DNA of 64,000 nucleotides from Gordonia sp. SID5947. Its GTDB lineage: Bacteria; Actinomycetota; Actinomycetes; Mycobacteriales; Mycobacteriaceae. A program made the translations under genes and the position numbers. Shown here in pieces: positions 49,819-57,830 of this stretch (position 1 is its first letter; each line of letters begins with the position of its first letter). The stretch lies in the NCBI RefSeq assembly GCF_009862785.1, contig NZ_WWHU01000001.1, positions 2,852,001 through 2,916,000 on the forward strand. Direction: 5' to 3'. Below the pieces are notes generated by a model. That model was given only the letters and a program-made list of their open reading frames with translations, was not told the origin of the DNA and searched no databases.

Positions 49819-52092
49819 TCAGCGGGGATGCGGACGGAAGCGCCGCAACCGGAGACTGTTCGCCACCACGAACACCGACGACAGCGCCATCGCCGCCCCC
49901 GCGAGCATCGGGTTGAGCAATCCGGCCGCCGCTACCGGGATCGCCGCGACGTTGTACGCGAACGCCCAGAAGAGGTTGCCTTTGATGGTGGCGAGAGTTC
50001 GCCGGGCCAGACGGATCGCATCGACCACTGCCCAGAGGTCTCCACTGACCACGGTCAGGTCGCTCGCCTGGATCGCCGCATCCGTTCCGGTGCCCATCGC
50101 GAGTCCGAGGTCGGCCTGCGCCAGCGCAGCCGCGTCATTGATCCCGTCGCCTGCCATGGCAACCGAATGGCCTTGCTCCTGAATATCTTTGATCGCAGAC
50201 AGCTTGTCTGCGGGAGACACCTCGGCGACCACACGGTCGATCCCGACCTCTCTCGCCACATGATCGGCCGCACCCGCGTTGTCGCCGGTGAGGAGTACCG
50301 GCGTCAAGCCCATGCGCCGCAGTTCGGCGATCGCCGCCGCCGACGATGGTTTGATCCGGTCCCCGACCACCACGACGCCGACGGGTCGGCCATCGGACGA
50401 CACCACCACGGCGGTCGCGCCCGATTCGTGCGCTTCCTCGACAGCACGGGAAAGTCGTTCGGGCAAGGGCTGTTCGAGCCGGCGCGGGTTCGTGACCTCC
50501 ACGCGGGCCCCGTCGACGACGCCTCGCACCCCGGAGCCCTCGGTCGCCCGGAATCCGGTGACCTCGGGTAACGGTTCCGACGACCGCCCGGCGGCGCCTG
50601 CGACGATCGCGACACCGATCGGGTGTTCCGAGCCCGCTTCGACGGCGGCCGCCGATGCCAACAACCGATCCTCGTCGAACGGCCCGTCGTCGACCACCGT
50701 CACCGATTCCAGGCTCATCTCGCCCGTCGTGACCGTTCCCGTCTTGTCCAGCACGATCGTGTCGACGCGTCGCGTCGTCTCGAGCACCTCGGGGCCCTTG
50801 AGCAGCACGCCGAGTTGCGCGCCCCGACCGGTTCCGACCATCAGGGCCGTGGGCGTGGCCAGTCCGAGTGCGCACGGACAGGCGATGATGAGCACTGCAA
50901 CTGCTGCGGTGAATGCGAAGGTGACCCCGCCGGTTCCGCCCGACGCACTGTCCACACCCAGCCAGAAGCCCAGGGTGGCAACGGCGATCGCGATGACCGC
51001 CGGGACGAAGTACGACGAGATGCGGTCGGCGAGACGTTGGGCATCTGCCTTGCCTGCCTGGGCGTCGGCCACCATATTCGCCATCTGCGCGAGCGCGGTG
51101 TCGGCACCAACCCGGCTCGCGCGCACCACCAACCGGCCACTCGTGTTGACCGTCGCGCCGGTCACGTCATCACCCTCGGTGACCTCCACCGGCACCGATT
51201 CACCGGTGATCATCGACGCATCGACCGCGGATGCGCCCTGCACCACCACGCCGTCGGTGGCGACCTTCTCGCCGGGGCGGACGACGAACTCATCGCCTAC
51301 CGACAACTCCGACACCGGCATTCGACGTTCGACCCCGTCCACCAGGACGGCGACGTCCTTGGCGCCGAGATCGAGCAGCGCATGCAGGGCATCGCCGGCG
51401 CGGCGCTTCGCGCGCTTCTCGAAGTACCTGCCCGCCAGCAGAAAAGTGGTGACCCCCGCGGCCGCCTCGAGGTAGATGTTCCCCGCGCCGTCGCCACGGG
51501 AGGCGAAGAGGTCGAATCCATGCCGCATCCCCGGCTCGCCTGCGGTCCCGATGAACAGCGCGTACACCGACCACGCGAACGCCGCCGACGTGCCCATCGA
51601 CACCAGCGTGTCCATCGTGGTGGTGCCGTGACGCAGATTGATCCAGGCCGCACGGTGGAAGGGATAAGCACCCCACACCACGACCGGCGCGGCGAGTGTC
51701 AGCGAAAGCCACTGCCAGTACGTGAACTGCCACGCGGGCACCATGACGAGCACGATCACCGGGATCGTGAGCACCGCGGACACGATGAGCCGCTGCCGCA
51801 ACCCGCGCAGTTCGCGGTCCTCGGGTCCGTCCGCCTCCGCGTCCTGGCCACCGTCAGCCCGGTCCCCGGGTTGCGGTACCGGCGTCGCGCCATATCCCGC
51901 GCCACGAACCACCGTCACCAGATCCGCAGAGTCGAGCGTGGACGGGAATTCCACATGCGCCTGTTCGGTCGCATAGTTGACCGTCGCGCTGACCCCGTCG
52001 AGTTTGTTGAGTTTGCGTTCGATGCGATTCGCGCACGACGCACAGGTCATGCCGTCGATGTCGAGATCGATCCGCTCGATGGTGTGCGACAT
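49819..52092 (-). CDS. copA: Copper-exporting P1B-type ATPase with CPC motif
   Basis: The 757-residue protein has an N-terminal heavy-metal domain with GMTCASC (residues 14-20), eight membrane segments, the copper-transport motif [14 protein letters not shown], the phosphorylation site [10 protein letters not shown] and the hinge [13 protein letters not shown] marks the Cu(I)-exporting P1B-1 group. ATG 52092 follows GGAGTAGAAG. It ends the csoR-copZ-small ORF-copA cluster and pumps Cu(I) out of the cytosol, fed by CopZ. Confidence 0.95.
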   Translation of the reverse strand: MSHTIERIDLDIDGMTCASCANRIERKLNKLDGVSATVNYATEQAHVEFPSTLDSADLVTVVRGAGYGATPVPQPGDRADGGQDAEADGPEDRELRGLRQRLIVSAVLTIPVIVLVMVPAWQFTYWQWLSLTLAAPVVVWGAYPFHRAAWINLRHGTTTMDTLVSMGTSAAFAWSVYALFIGTAGEPGMRHGFDLFASRGDGAGNIYLEAAAGVTTFLLAGRYFEKRAKRRAGDALHALLDLGAKDVAVLVDGVERRMPVSELSVGDEFVVRPGEKVATDGVVVQGASAVDASMITGESVPVEVTEGDDVTGATVNTSGRLVVRASRVGADTALAQMANMVADAQAGKADAQRLADRISSYFVPAVIAIAVATLGFWLGVDSASGGTGGVTFAFTAAVAVLIIACPCALGLATPTALMVGTGRGAQLGVLLKGPEVLETTRRVDTIVLDKTGTVTTGEMSLESVTVVDDGPFDEDRLLASAAAVEAGSEHPIGVAIVAGAAGRSSEPLPEVTGFRATEGSGVRGVVDGARVEVTNPRRLEQPLPERLSRAVEEAHESGATAVVVSSDGRPVGVVVVGDRIKPSSAAAIAELRRMGLTPVLLTGDNAGAADHVAREVGIDRVVAEVSPADKLSAIKDIQEQGHSVAMAGDGINDAAALAQADLGLAMGTGTDAAIQASDLTVVSGDLWAVVDAIRLARRTLATIKGNLFWAFAYNVAAIPVAAAGLLNPMLAGAAMALSSVFVVANSLRLRRFRPHPR

Positions 52093-52097
52093 CTCTT

Positions 52098-52244
52098 CTA
52101 CTCCGTGTGTTGCTGATGGACGCCCGGGGGTTGCACCGGGGCGTCACCACCCCACGGGTCGACCGCTCGCCCGATCCCGAACGCGACGCCGAAGACGGCC
52201 GCCAACGCGACGAGGAAGCCGACGACCCGGGTTCCGGTGGTCAT
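52098..52244 (-). CDS. Small membrane protein between copZ and copA
   Basis: A 48-codon frame starts with ATG overlapping the copZ stop (ATGA) and ends 5 bp before copA. The protein has one strongly hydrophobic helix ([19 protein letters not shown], residues 7-25) followed by a short outward tail with Pro, Trp and two His (GVHQQHTE). It reads like the N-terminal anchor of longer actinobacterial copper-cluster membrane proteins, here cut short; that likeness is from memory. Translational coupling on both sides argues that it is real. Confidence 0.65.
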   Translation of the reverse strand: MTTGTRVVGFLVALAAVFGVAFGIGRAVDPWGGDAPVQPPGVHQQHTE

Positions 52245-52444
52245 GTGAGTCGGTAACCGGCCTCGGACACCGCGGCCGCCACCTCGTCTCGGTCCAGTGC
52301 ACGATCGCTGGTGATCTCGACGGCGCCCGTGTCGAGCGAAACCTCGACACGGTCGACGCCGGGGATCTCACCGACTTCCTCGCGAACCGACGACACGCAG
52401 TGCTCGCAGGTCATCCCGCTGACGGTGAAGGTACTGGTGGTCAT
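52241..52444 (-). CDS. copZ: Copper chaperone, heavy-metal-associated domain
   Basis: The 67-residue protein is a single HMA domain with the Cu(I)-binding VSGMTCEHCVSSV (Cys at about 13 and 16). ATG 52444 has a strong site, AAGGAGGAG, 7 nt upstream. It carries Cu(I) to CopA, encoded two genes downstream. It is separated from csoR by a 25-bp tandem repeat. Confidence 0.93.
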   Translation of the reverse strand: MTTSTFTVSGMTCEHCVSSVREEVGEIPGVDRVEVSLDTGAVEITSDRALDRDEVAAAVSEAGYRLT

Positions 52445-52475
52445 GGACAACTCCTCCTTGCAGTCATGTTTCGGA

Positions 52476-52567
52476 TCGGTCAGGACCTGACCGTGTCTAT
52501 TCGGTCAGGATCTGACCGTGTCCATTCGGTCAGGATCTGACCGTGTCTATTCGGTCAGGATCTGACC
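52476..52567. repeat. 25-bp tandem repeat (3.7 copies) with internal dyad, between csoR and copZ
   Basis: Units start at 52476, 52501, 52526 and 52551, nearly identical. Each carries GGTCAG-GAT-CTGACC, a 6-bp perfect hairpin. The fourth unit forms the last codons and stop of csoR. In the csoR-copA mRNA these would make three or four hairpins in a row, possibly tuning processing or expression. Confidence 0.9.
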
Positions 52568-52848
52568 AGGCGCGTGATCGCCTGCATCGCCTCGTCGACC
52601 TTCTCCTGGCCCGCGGCGTCGCTCTCCTGCGCGGCATTCACCACACAGTGGTTCATGTGCTCCTCGAGGAGGCCGAGCCCGACGGCCTGCAGCGCCTTGG
52701 TCATCGCCGACACCTGGGTGAGGATGTCGATGCAGTAGGCCTCTTCGTCGACCATCCGTTGCAACCCGCGGGCCTGACCTTCGATACGACGCAGTCTCCG
52801 CAGGTAGTCGTCCTTACGGCCGATGTACCCGTGCTGTGCGTGCTCCAT
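52555..52848 (-). CDS. csoR: Copper-sensing repressor
   Basis: The 97-residue protein has the CsoR Cu(I) ligands: Cys39 in EAYCIDIL, His64 and Cys68 in EEHMNHCV, matching Cys36-His61-Cys65 of the M. tuberculosis protein. RKDDYLRRLRRIEGQARGL supplies the basic DNA-binding helix. ATG 52848 has AGAGGA 9 nt upstream; a TTG at 52881 lies inside the operator and is less likely. It represses the cop genes until Cu(I) binds. Confidence 0.95.
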   Translation of the reverse strand: MEHAQHGYIGRKDDYLRRLRRIEGQARGLQRMVDEEAYCIDILTQVSAMTKALQAVGLGLLEEHMNHCVVNAAQESDAAGQEKVDEAMQAITRLVRS

Positions 52849-52880
52849 CGGTGCGATCCTCTCGACGTCGGCAGGTTTCA

Positions 52881-52897
52881 ATACCCCCTACAGGTAT
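52881..52897. promoter_or_regulatory. CsoR-type operator A
   Basis: ATACCCCCTACAGGTAT closely follows the known CsoR pattern of TACCCC and GGGGTA half-sites around a short centre. It lies 33 bp upstream of the csoR start. Confidence 0.75.
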
Positions 52898-52918
52898 ACC
52901 AGCGATCCACGGATACCG

Positions 52919-52934
52919 GTACCCCCTAGGGTAT
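52919..52934. promoter_or_regulatory. CsoR-type operator B
   Basis: GTACCCCCTAGGGTAT is a second site 21 bp beyond operator A, also CsoR-like. Two sites may give stronger or cooperative repression of the csoR-cop promoter. Confidence 0.65.
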
Positions 52935-52983
52935 GTCCATCGCAAGGTACCGCGCCCACCCACTGCGACCAGGGACGCCGGTT

Positions 52984-54006
52984 CTATTTACGTGATGCGC
53001 GTACCGCTGCGGCCAACTTCTCCAACGCCACCGCGACCTCGCTCAGAGCCGTGGCGAGGTCGGCATCGCCACGATCGGTCGAGGGGCTCGGCGTGCTGAC
53101 CGATGGCGTGGCGGCGCCCGAAGGTACCGACGACGTCGGTTGCTGGGCCTCCGGCGCCGGCTTCTGCGGCGGAGGCGCTGGGGATGAGGGCGGTTGGGAC
53201 GACGGCGGAGGGGACGACGGAGGGGATGGCGGGCCGGCCGGGTTCGGACCGGCGGGAGGTGTGCCCGCGTCGGCGGCATCCGGCAGCCGATGACGACTTC
53301 CCGGTCGTGGTCCCGACGGCGTCGGCGGCTCGGCATCGGTGGAGCGCCTGCCCGGCCGATAACCGTCGTGCCGGCTGCCCGCATTCGCATGGGCGCCCGA
53401 CACCGGTGCCGCCGGCCGCGCACCCGACCGACGCCCTGTGCGAGCCGCGTCCTCCGACGACGATTCATGGGTGGCGGTGGTGGCGGCCGGCCGGACGATC
53501 GGGATATGGGTGTCGGTCGTCATCCGCATCCGGTCTGACTGTGGGGCCTGGCCCGGATGTGCCGGGGGTGCGGGCGTCCTCGGCCCGGCGGGACCGGGGC
53601 GCGGCATCGGACGCGGGATCTCGCCCGACTGGCCTGGCCCCTGAGCCGGCGTGGGTCCCGTCGCCGGATGCGGGCCGCGGATCGCGGTCGGTGCGTGGCC
53701 GTTCGACGGCGCGAAGAAATGCCGGCCGCCGTGGCTCTCGAAGTACAGGCACGCCGCACCCTGCGGTGAGCGAGCCGAGCACGGGTTGCGTTCGATGAGC
53801 GACTGCGCGTGGTCGTCGAAGTCGTTCCATTCCAGCCACAGTCGACGGTCGGCCCGCGGACGCGAGCTCGCGTCGGTCGCGTGATTACCCTGATGACCCG
53901 ACGTGAGCCGGCAGTGCAACAACCACTCCGACTGGCCCGTCAGCCCCAATGCGGAGCGCTCTGCGGGCGTGCATACGACCGTCGACCAGCAGCCCTCGCC
54001 GTTCAT
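52984..54006 (-). CDS. Uncharacterised Pro-rich protein with N-terminal Cys/His module
   Basis: The 340-residue protein is not recognised. Residues 1-105 are compact with conserved-looking Cys and His: EGCWSTVVC, LLHCRLTSGHQGNHAT, then WLEWNDFDDHAQSLI and CLYFESHGG. The CxxxSGHxGxH element resembles a small zinc-binding motif of actinobacterial proteins. Residues about 110-300 are disordered and rich in Pro, Gly, Ala and Arg. The last 30 form a helix (DLATALSEVAVALEKLAAAVR) that may oligomerise. ATG 54006 follows AAGGAGAGG. No signal peptide is seen. Confidence 0.7.
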   Translation of the reverse strand: MNGEGCWSTVVCTPAERSALGLTGQSEWLLHCRLTSGHQGNHATDASSRPRADRRLWLEWNDFDDHAQSLIERNPCSARSPQGAACLYFESHGGRHFFAPSNGHAPTAIRGPHPATGPTPAQGPGQSGEIPRPMPRPGPAGPRTPAPPAHPGQAPQSDRMRMTTDTHIPIVRPAATTATHESSSEDAARTGRRSGARPAAPVSGAHANAGSRHDGYRPGRRSTDAEPPTPSGPRPGSRHRLPDAADAGTPPAGPNPAGPPSPPSSPPPSSQPPSSPAPPPQKPAPEAQQPTSSVPSGAATPSVSTPSPSTDRGDADLATALSEVAVALEKLAAAVRASRK

Positions 54007-54218
54007 CCGGCCTCTCCTTCGCGCGTCACGCACATGTGCAATCGATCAAGAAAATCTGCCTCGGCCGGCGACCGTGCCACGCCTGAGACGACTGTCGGCC
54101 GGCGGCCTGTGCATCTCGATGCTTCCCCGGCGGCCAGTCTACGAAGGAACCGACCGTCCCCGCCATAGACGCGGCCCATGTCGCCGGGACGCAGGTGCGG
54201 CGACCGGCAGCGCCCCGC

Positions 54219-55088
54219 CTAGCGGTGGGCACCGATGAAGTCGAGGACGACGTGGGTGAAGGCATCGTTGTCGTCGGCGGCCGCCGTGTGGGCGGCGTCC
54301 GCGAGCTCGATCACCTCGGCAGCGGGGACCACCTCGCGGAACCCGGCAACCGCCTCCTCGGGCACCACGTCGGAGAGCTTGCCGCGGATCAGCAGGATCG
54401 GAACCGACAGGGACGCGAGCTGCTCCTCGAGATGTTCGGCCCGCACGAATCGGTCATCGCCTGGCTTCGACCTGACGAACGCCGGATCCCAGTGCCAGTA
54501 CCAGCGTCCGTCCTGACCGGCGCGCAGGTTGCGTTTGAGACCTTCCGGATTGAAGGTCTTGGGCCGGTGGGGCAGGTAGGCGGCGATGGCATCGGCCGCA
54601 TCCTCGAGGGTGTCGAAGCCGCCGACATTGGCGGTCATGAAGTCGCGAATGCGCGCGCTCCCGGCCTGGTCGAAACGAGGGACGACGTCGACGAGCACCA
54701 GCCCGCGAGCCTTGTCGGGACCGAGTTGCGCAGCGGCGCCGATACTGCTGAGCCCACCCATGCTGGCACCGACGAGCGTCACGGGTGTTCCGATCTGCTC
54801 CACCACCTCGACGACGTCTCCGGTGAACAACTCCAGGCTGTACCGGCCGTCCGACGACCAGTCGCTGGTGCCGTGACCTCGCGTGTCGAGCGACACCACA
54901 TGCGCGCCGGCATTCGCCAGGAGCTGACCCGTCTGCTTCCAGGAATGCCTGGTCTGCCCGCCACCGTGCAGGAGAATGATCGTCGGACCGACCTGCGCGC
55001 CCACCGGTCGCCATTCGTCTGCGCGCAACGCGATCCCGTCGACGCCGGTGAACGAGGTCTGTTCGGGCTGAGTCAAGGGGCGCGACAT
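54219..55088 (-). CDS. Alpha/beta hydrolase
   Basis: The 289-residue protein has the oxyanion HGGGQTRHSW near residue 40, nucleophile elbow VGASMGGLS (Ser near 110) and the His in LADAAHTAA near 270. The acid is probably in RGKLSDVVPEE. It resembles non-haem peroxidase/epoxide-hydrolase-like enzymes, but with Ser as nucleophile it is an esterase-type member. Substrate unknown. It reads toward lower coordinates and has a 70-bp gap from the next hydrolase. Confidence 0.85.
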   Translation of the reverse strand: MSRPLTQPEQTSFTGVDGIALRADEWRPVGAQVGPTIILLHGGGQTRHSWKQTGQLLANAGAHVVSLDTRGHGTSDWSSDGRYSLELFTGDVVEVVEQIGTPVTLVGASMGGLSSIGAAAQLGPDKARGLVLVDVVPRFDQAGSARIRDFMTANVGGFDTLEDAADAIAAYLPHRPKTFNPEGLKRNLRAGQDGRWYWHWDPAFVRSKPGDDRFVRAEHLEEQLASLSVPILLIRGKLSDVVPEEAVAGFREVVPAAEVIELADAAHTAAADDNDAFTHVVLDFIGAHR

Positions 55089-55158
55089 GGGGTCGATTGT
55101 GCGCCGGGCCGCAATCCCGACGTGGCCCGGGGCGTCGACGACAGTCGAGCACCCGGGT

Positions 55159-56046
55159 TCACGAACGCAGGAACCCGACGATCCGCCGGTGGACCGCGTC
55201 GCGCTGATCGAGATGGACGAAGTGGCCTGCGCCGTCGATCCGGACGACCTCGCTACCCGCCGGCAGCAACTCGGCCAAACCGTTGGTGAACTCCACCTGC
55301 ATGCACCCGTCGCGGGTGCCGTGCAGATAGAGCAGCGGCGTGCGTGGCGGCTTCAACCAGTCCGATGCGCGGTCGGCGTACCGGGGATCGACTCGCGGAC
55401 GGAGCATGGCCCGGTAGTACCCGAGGACCGCTGCACCGTGGGCGCGTGTCGGCACCGCGGCCACCGCGTGGTCGATGTCGTCGGCCTCCGGGGTGGGCCC
55501 CCAACGGCGCCAGAGAGCAGGAATGAGCCACCCGAGAGTTCGTTCCGGGAGAAACGGGATCTGATTGAACGCGATGTACCAGCTCATCGCCATCTGTCGT
55601 CCGATGAGCCGCAGCCGCGTGCGCCCCGACGTCCCCGCCTGCCGCATGGCGGCGATGGGTGGCACGGCGATCGCGACGACGCGTCGGAACGGGTGGTCGA
55701 CACGGGCGAGGACGGCGTGCGCGGTCAAGGCGCCCCAGTCGTGTCCGATCAGCACCGCCCGGTCGTCGCCGCCCAGTTCGCGGTGCAGCCGCAGAACGTC
55801 ATGAGCCAGTGCGGCGACGTGATAGTCGCCGTCGTCCGGGATCTCCGACGGCGCATACCCGCGGGTGAACGGTGCGACCACCCGATAGCCGGCCACCGCG
55901 AGTCGAGGGGCGAGGTGTCGCCACGTCCACGCCGAATCCGGGAAACCGTGCAGGCAGATGGCGAGTGGCGCATCGGGCTCACCCCAGGTGAGGGCGTGCA
56001 GACGAATATGGCCGAGGTCGAGGACGACTCGTCCGGGCGCGGTCAT
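55159..56046 (-). CDS. Epoxide hydrolase-type alpha/beta hydrolase
   Basis: The 295-residue protein has HGFPDSAWTWR (oxyanion, near residue 30) and GHDWGALTA in which Asp replaces Ser as nucleophile, as in soluble epoxide hydrolases. GAGHFVHLDQRD supplies the His. A cap region between about 135 and 215 includes QIPFLPERTLGW. ATG 56046 follows TAACGT by 8 nt. It probably hydrolyses an epoxide or related ester; the substrate is unknown. Confidence 0.85.
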   Translation of the reverse strand: MTAPGRVVLDLGHIRLHALTWGEPDAPLAICLHGFPDSAWTWRHLAPRLAVAGYRVVAPFTRGYAPSEIPDDGDYHVAALAHDVLRLHRELGGDDRAVLIGHDWGALTAHAVLARVDHPFRRVVAIAVPPIAAMRQAGTSGRTRLRLIGRQMAMSWYIAFNQIPFLPERTLGWLIPALWRRWGPTPEADDIDHAVAAVPTRAHGAAVLGYYRAMLRPRVDPRYADRASDWLKPPRTPLLYLHGTRDGCMQVEFTNGLAELLPAGSEVVRIDGAGHFVHLDQRDAVHRRIVGFLRS

Positions 56047-56083
56047 GATCGTCGACGTTACCGCGCCGGGACTCCGCCTCCAC

Positions 56084-57724
56084 TCACGACACCAACGCGA
56101 CGAGGCCGGTGACGGTCTCGCTGCCTGCGCACTCGACGAGCTCACCGTCGAGCAGACCGAAACAGCTCGTGCGGGCCACCGGTTCCGTGTGCGGATGATC
56201 GACCCGGGTGTGGCAGCCGCGCGATTCGGTGCGAGCTCGCGCCGCCTCGACGACGACGCGTGCGGTCAGGGTCAGCGCGGCGTCCTCGAGGTCGGCGTCC
56301 GCACCCATCGGCCGATCCGGGAGCCGGCTCAGCTCGGCGGCGACCCCGGCCAGTCCATCGGCGTCCCGGCGGAGCGCGACGAATCGGGACATACTGTCCT
56401 GCAGCTCTTTCCGCGCCATGGCCGGCTGCGACGCCGGCGTGCCGACCAGGCCCTCGCCGACACGGCGGCCACGACGCTCGACGGCGGCCGCCGCGGCCCG
56501 GCGTCCCACGACCAGCCCTTCCAGCAGGCTGTTCGAGGCCAACCGGTTGCCGCCGTGCAATCCGGTCCGCGCGACTTCGCCCGCCGCGAGCAGCCCGGGG
56601 ACCGCGGTGCGGCCGTCGACGTCGGTGAGCACGCCGCCACATTGGTAGTGCGCGCCCGGCACCACCGGGATGAGGCCGGCCGCGACATCGAGTCCTGCGG
56701 CGGCGACACCCGCGGTGACCGTGGGGAATCGCGCCGGGAAGTCGGCGATCGACCGCACGTCGAGATAGACGCACGGGTGACCGGACTCGGCGATGCTCGC
56801 CTCGACCGCATTCGCGACCACGTCGCGCGGCGCGAGATCGCCCATCGGATGCACCCCGGCGGTCACCGGCTTGCCGTCCACGTCGACCAGCCGGCCGCCC
56901 TCGCCGCGGACCGCCTCGCTGATCAGCGTGCGCCGACCGCGTGCGCCCTCGACGAAGAGCATGGTCGGGTGGAACTGGATGAACTCCATGTCGGCGACCA
57001 CGGCCCCGGCCCGCAGCGCGAGGGCGATGCCGTCCGCGGTGGCGCCTGCCGGGTTGGTGGTGGCCGCGTACAGGTGCCCGCTGCCGCCCGTGGCGAGCAG
57101 AACGGTCGGAGCATGGATGACGCGGTCCCGGCCCGCCCGGCGATAGGCGACTCCGGCCGTCTGTCCGTCGGCGCGCAGGATCGCGGTGGCGACCGCGTCG
57201 TCGTGGTCGATGAGGAACAGATGCCGAGAGGCCGCCCGCAGTCGTCTCATCAGGGTCCGCTGGATCTGGGCGCCCGTCGCGTCACCGCCCGCATGGATGA
57301 TCCGCCGCACCGAGTGGCCGCCTTCGCGGGTCCTCAGCAGACTTCCATCGGAGCTCCGGTCGAACTCCGCACCCCATCTGATCAGCCCGGACACCGCGGG
57401 CCAGCCGTCGGCGAGGATGGGCCGGGCGCTCAGCGGATCGGTCAGGCCCGCCCCGGCGCCGACCGTGTCGGCCAGGTGGAGGTCGACCGAGTCCTCGGGA
57501 GTGCCGGGTTCGACGACGGCGATACCCCCCTGCGCATAGAAGGTCGAGGTCGCCTGTTCGGTCCGGTCCGGATGCCACGCGGGCCCCTTGTTGAGTACCA
57601 CCACGCGCAGTCCCGCCTCGGCCGCGCGCAGGGCGGCGGTCAGGCCGGCCACGCCCGCGCCGACCACGACGAAGTCCGCGCGCGTCTCGTCGCGCTCGTC
57701 ACGGCTCATGTCGTTCTGGGCCAT
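56084..57724 (-). CDS. nadB: L-aspartate oxidase
   Basis: The 546-residue flavoprotein has the FAD-binding FVVVGAGVAGLTAALRAAEAG at residues about 18-38, EQATSTFYAQGGIAVV, MEFIQFHPTM and the NadB signature HGGNRLASNSLLEGLV. It oxidises L-aspartate to iminoaspartate, the first step of NAD synthesis. The usual partners nadA and nadC are not adjacent, which is unlike the nadABC operon of mycobacteria. ATG 57724 has GAGAGG 6 nt upstream. Confidence 0.9.
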   Translation of the reverse strand: MAQNDMSRDERDETRADFVVVGAGVAGLTAALRAAEAGLRVVVLNKGPAWHPDRTEQATSTFYAQGGIAVVEPGTPEDSVDLHLADTVGAGAGLTDPLSARPILADGWPAVSGLIRWGAEFDRSSDGSLLRTREGGHSVRRIIHAGGDATGAQIQRTLMRRLRAASRHLFLIDHDDAVATAILRADGQTAGVAYRRAGRDRVIHAPTVLLATGGSGHLYAATTNPAGATADGIALALRAGAVVADMEFIQFHPTMLFVEGARGRRTLISEAVRGEGGRLVDVDGKPVTAGVHPMGDLAPRDVVANAVEASIAESGHPCVYLDVRSIADFPARFPTVTAGVAAAGLDVAAGLIPVVPGAHYQCGGVLTDVDGRTAVPGLLAAGEVARTGLHGGNRLASNSLLEGLVVGRRAAAAAVERRGRRVGEGLVGTPASQPAMARKELQDSMSRFVALRRDADGLAGVAAELSRLPDRPMGADADLEDAALTLTARVVVEAARARTESRGCHTRVDHPHTEPVARTSCFGLLDGELVECAGSETVTGLVALVS

Positions 57725-57775
57725 CTCGCACCTCTCGGGGGAGAACGTCGATGTGGGGATCAACCACGCCGACCT

Positions 57776-57798
57776 GTTTTCGATTCCCAGTCGAAAAC
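57776..57798 (-). terminator. Hairpin between copB and nadB
   Basis: GTTTTCGA and TCGAAAAC make a perfect 8-bp stem with a 7-nt loop, 32 bp past the copB stop. Its AT-rich stem end resembles a classical terminator. Confidence 0.65.
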
Positions 57799-57830
57799 CA
57801 TACCCCTCCCCCGTGTGCGCGCGGTGCGCG

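Noticed and set aside
52476..52567. Tandem repeat considered as a CRISPR array
   Set aside because: Units are contiguous without unique spacers, and no cas gene is present.
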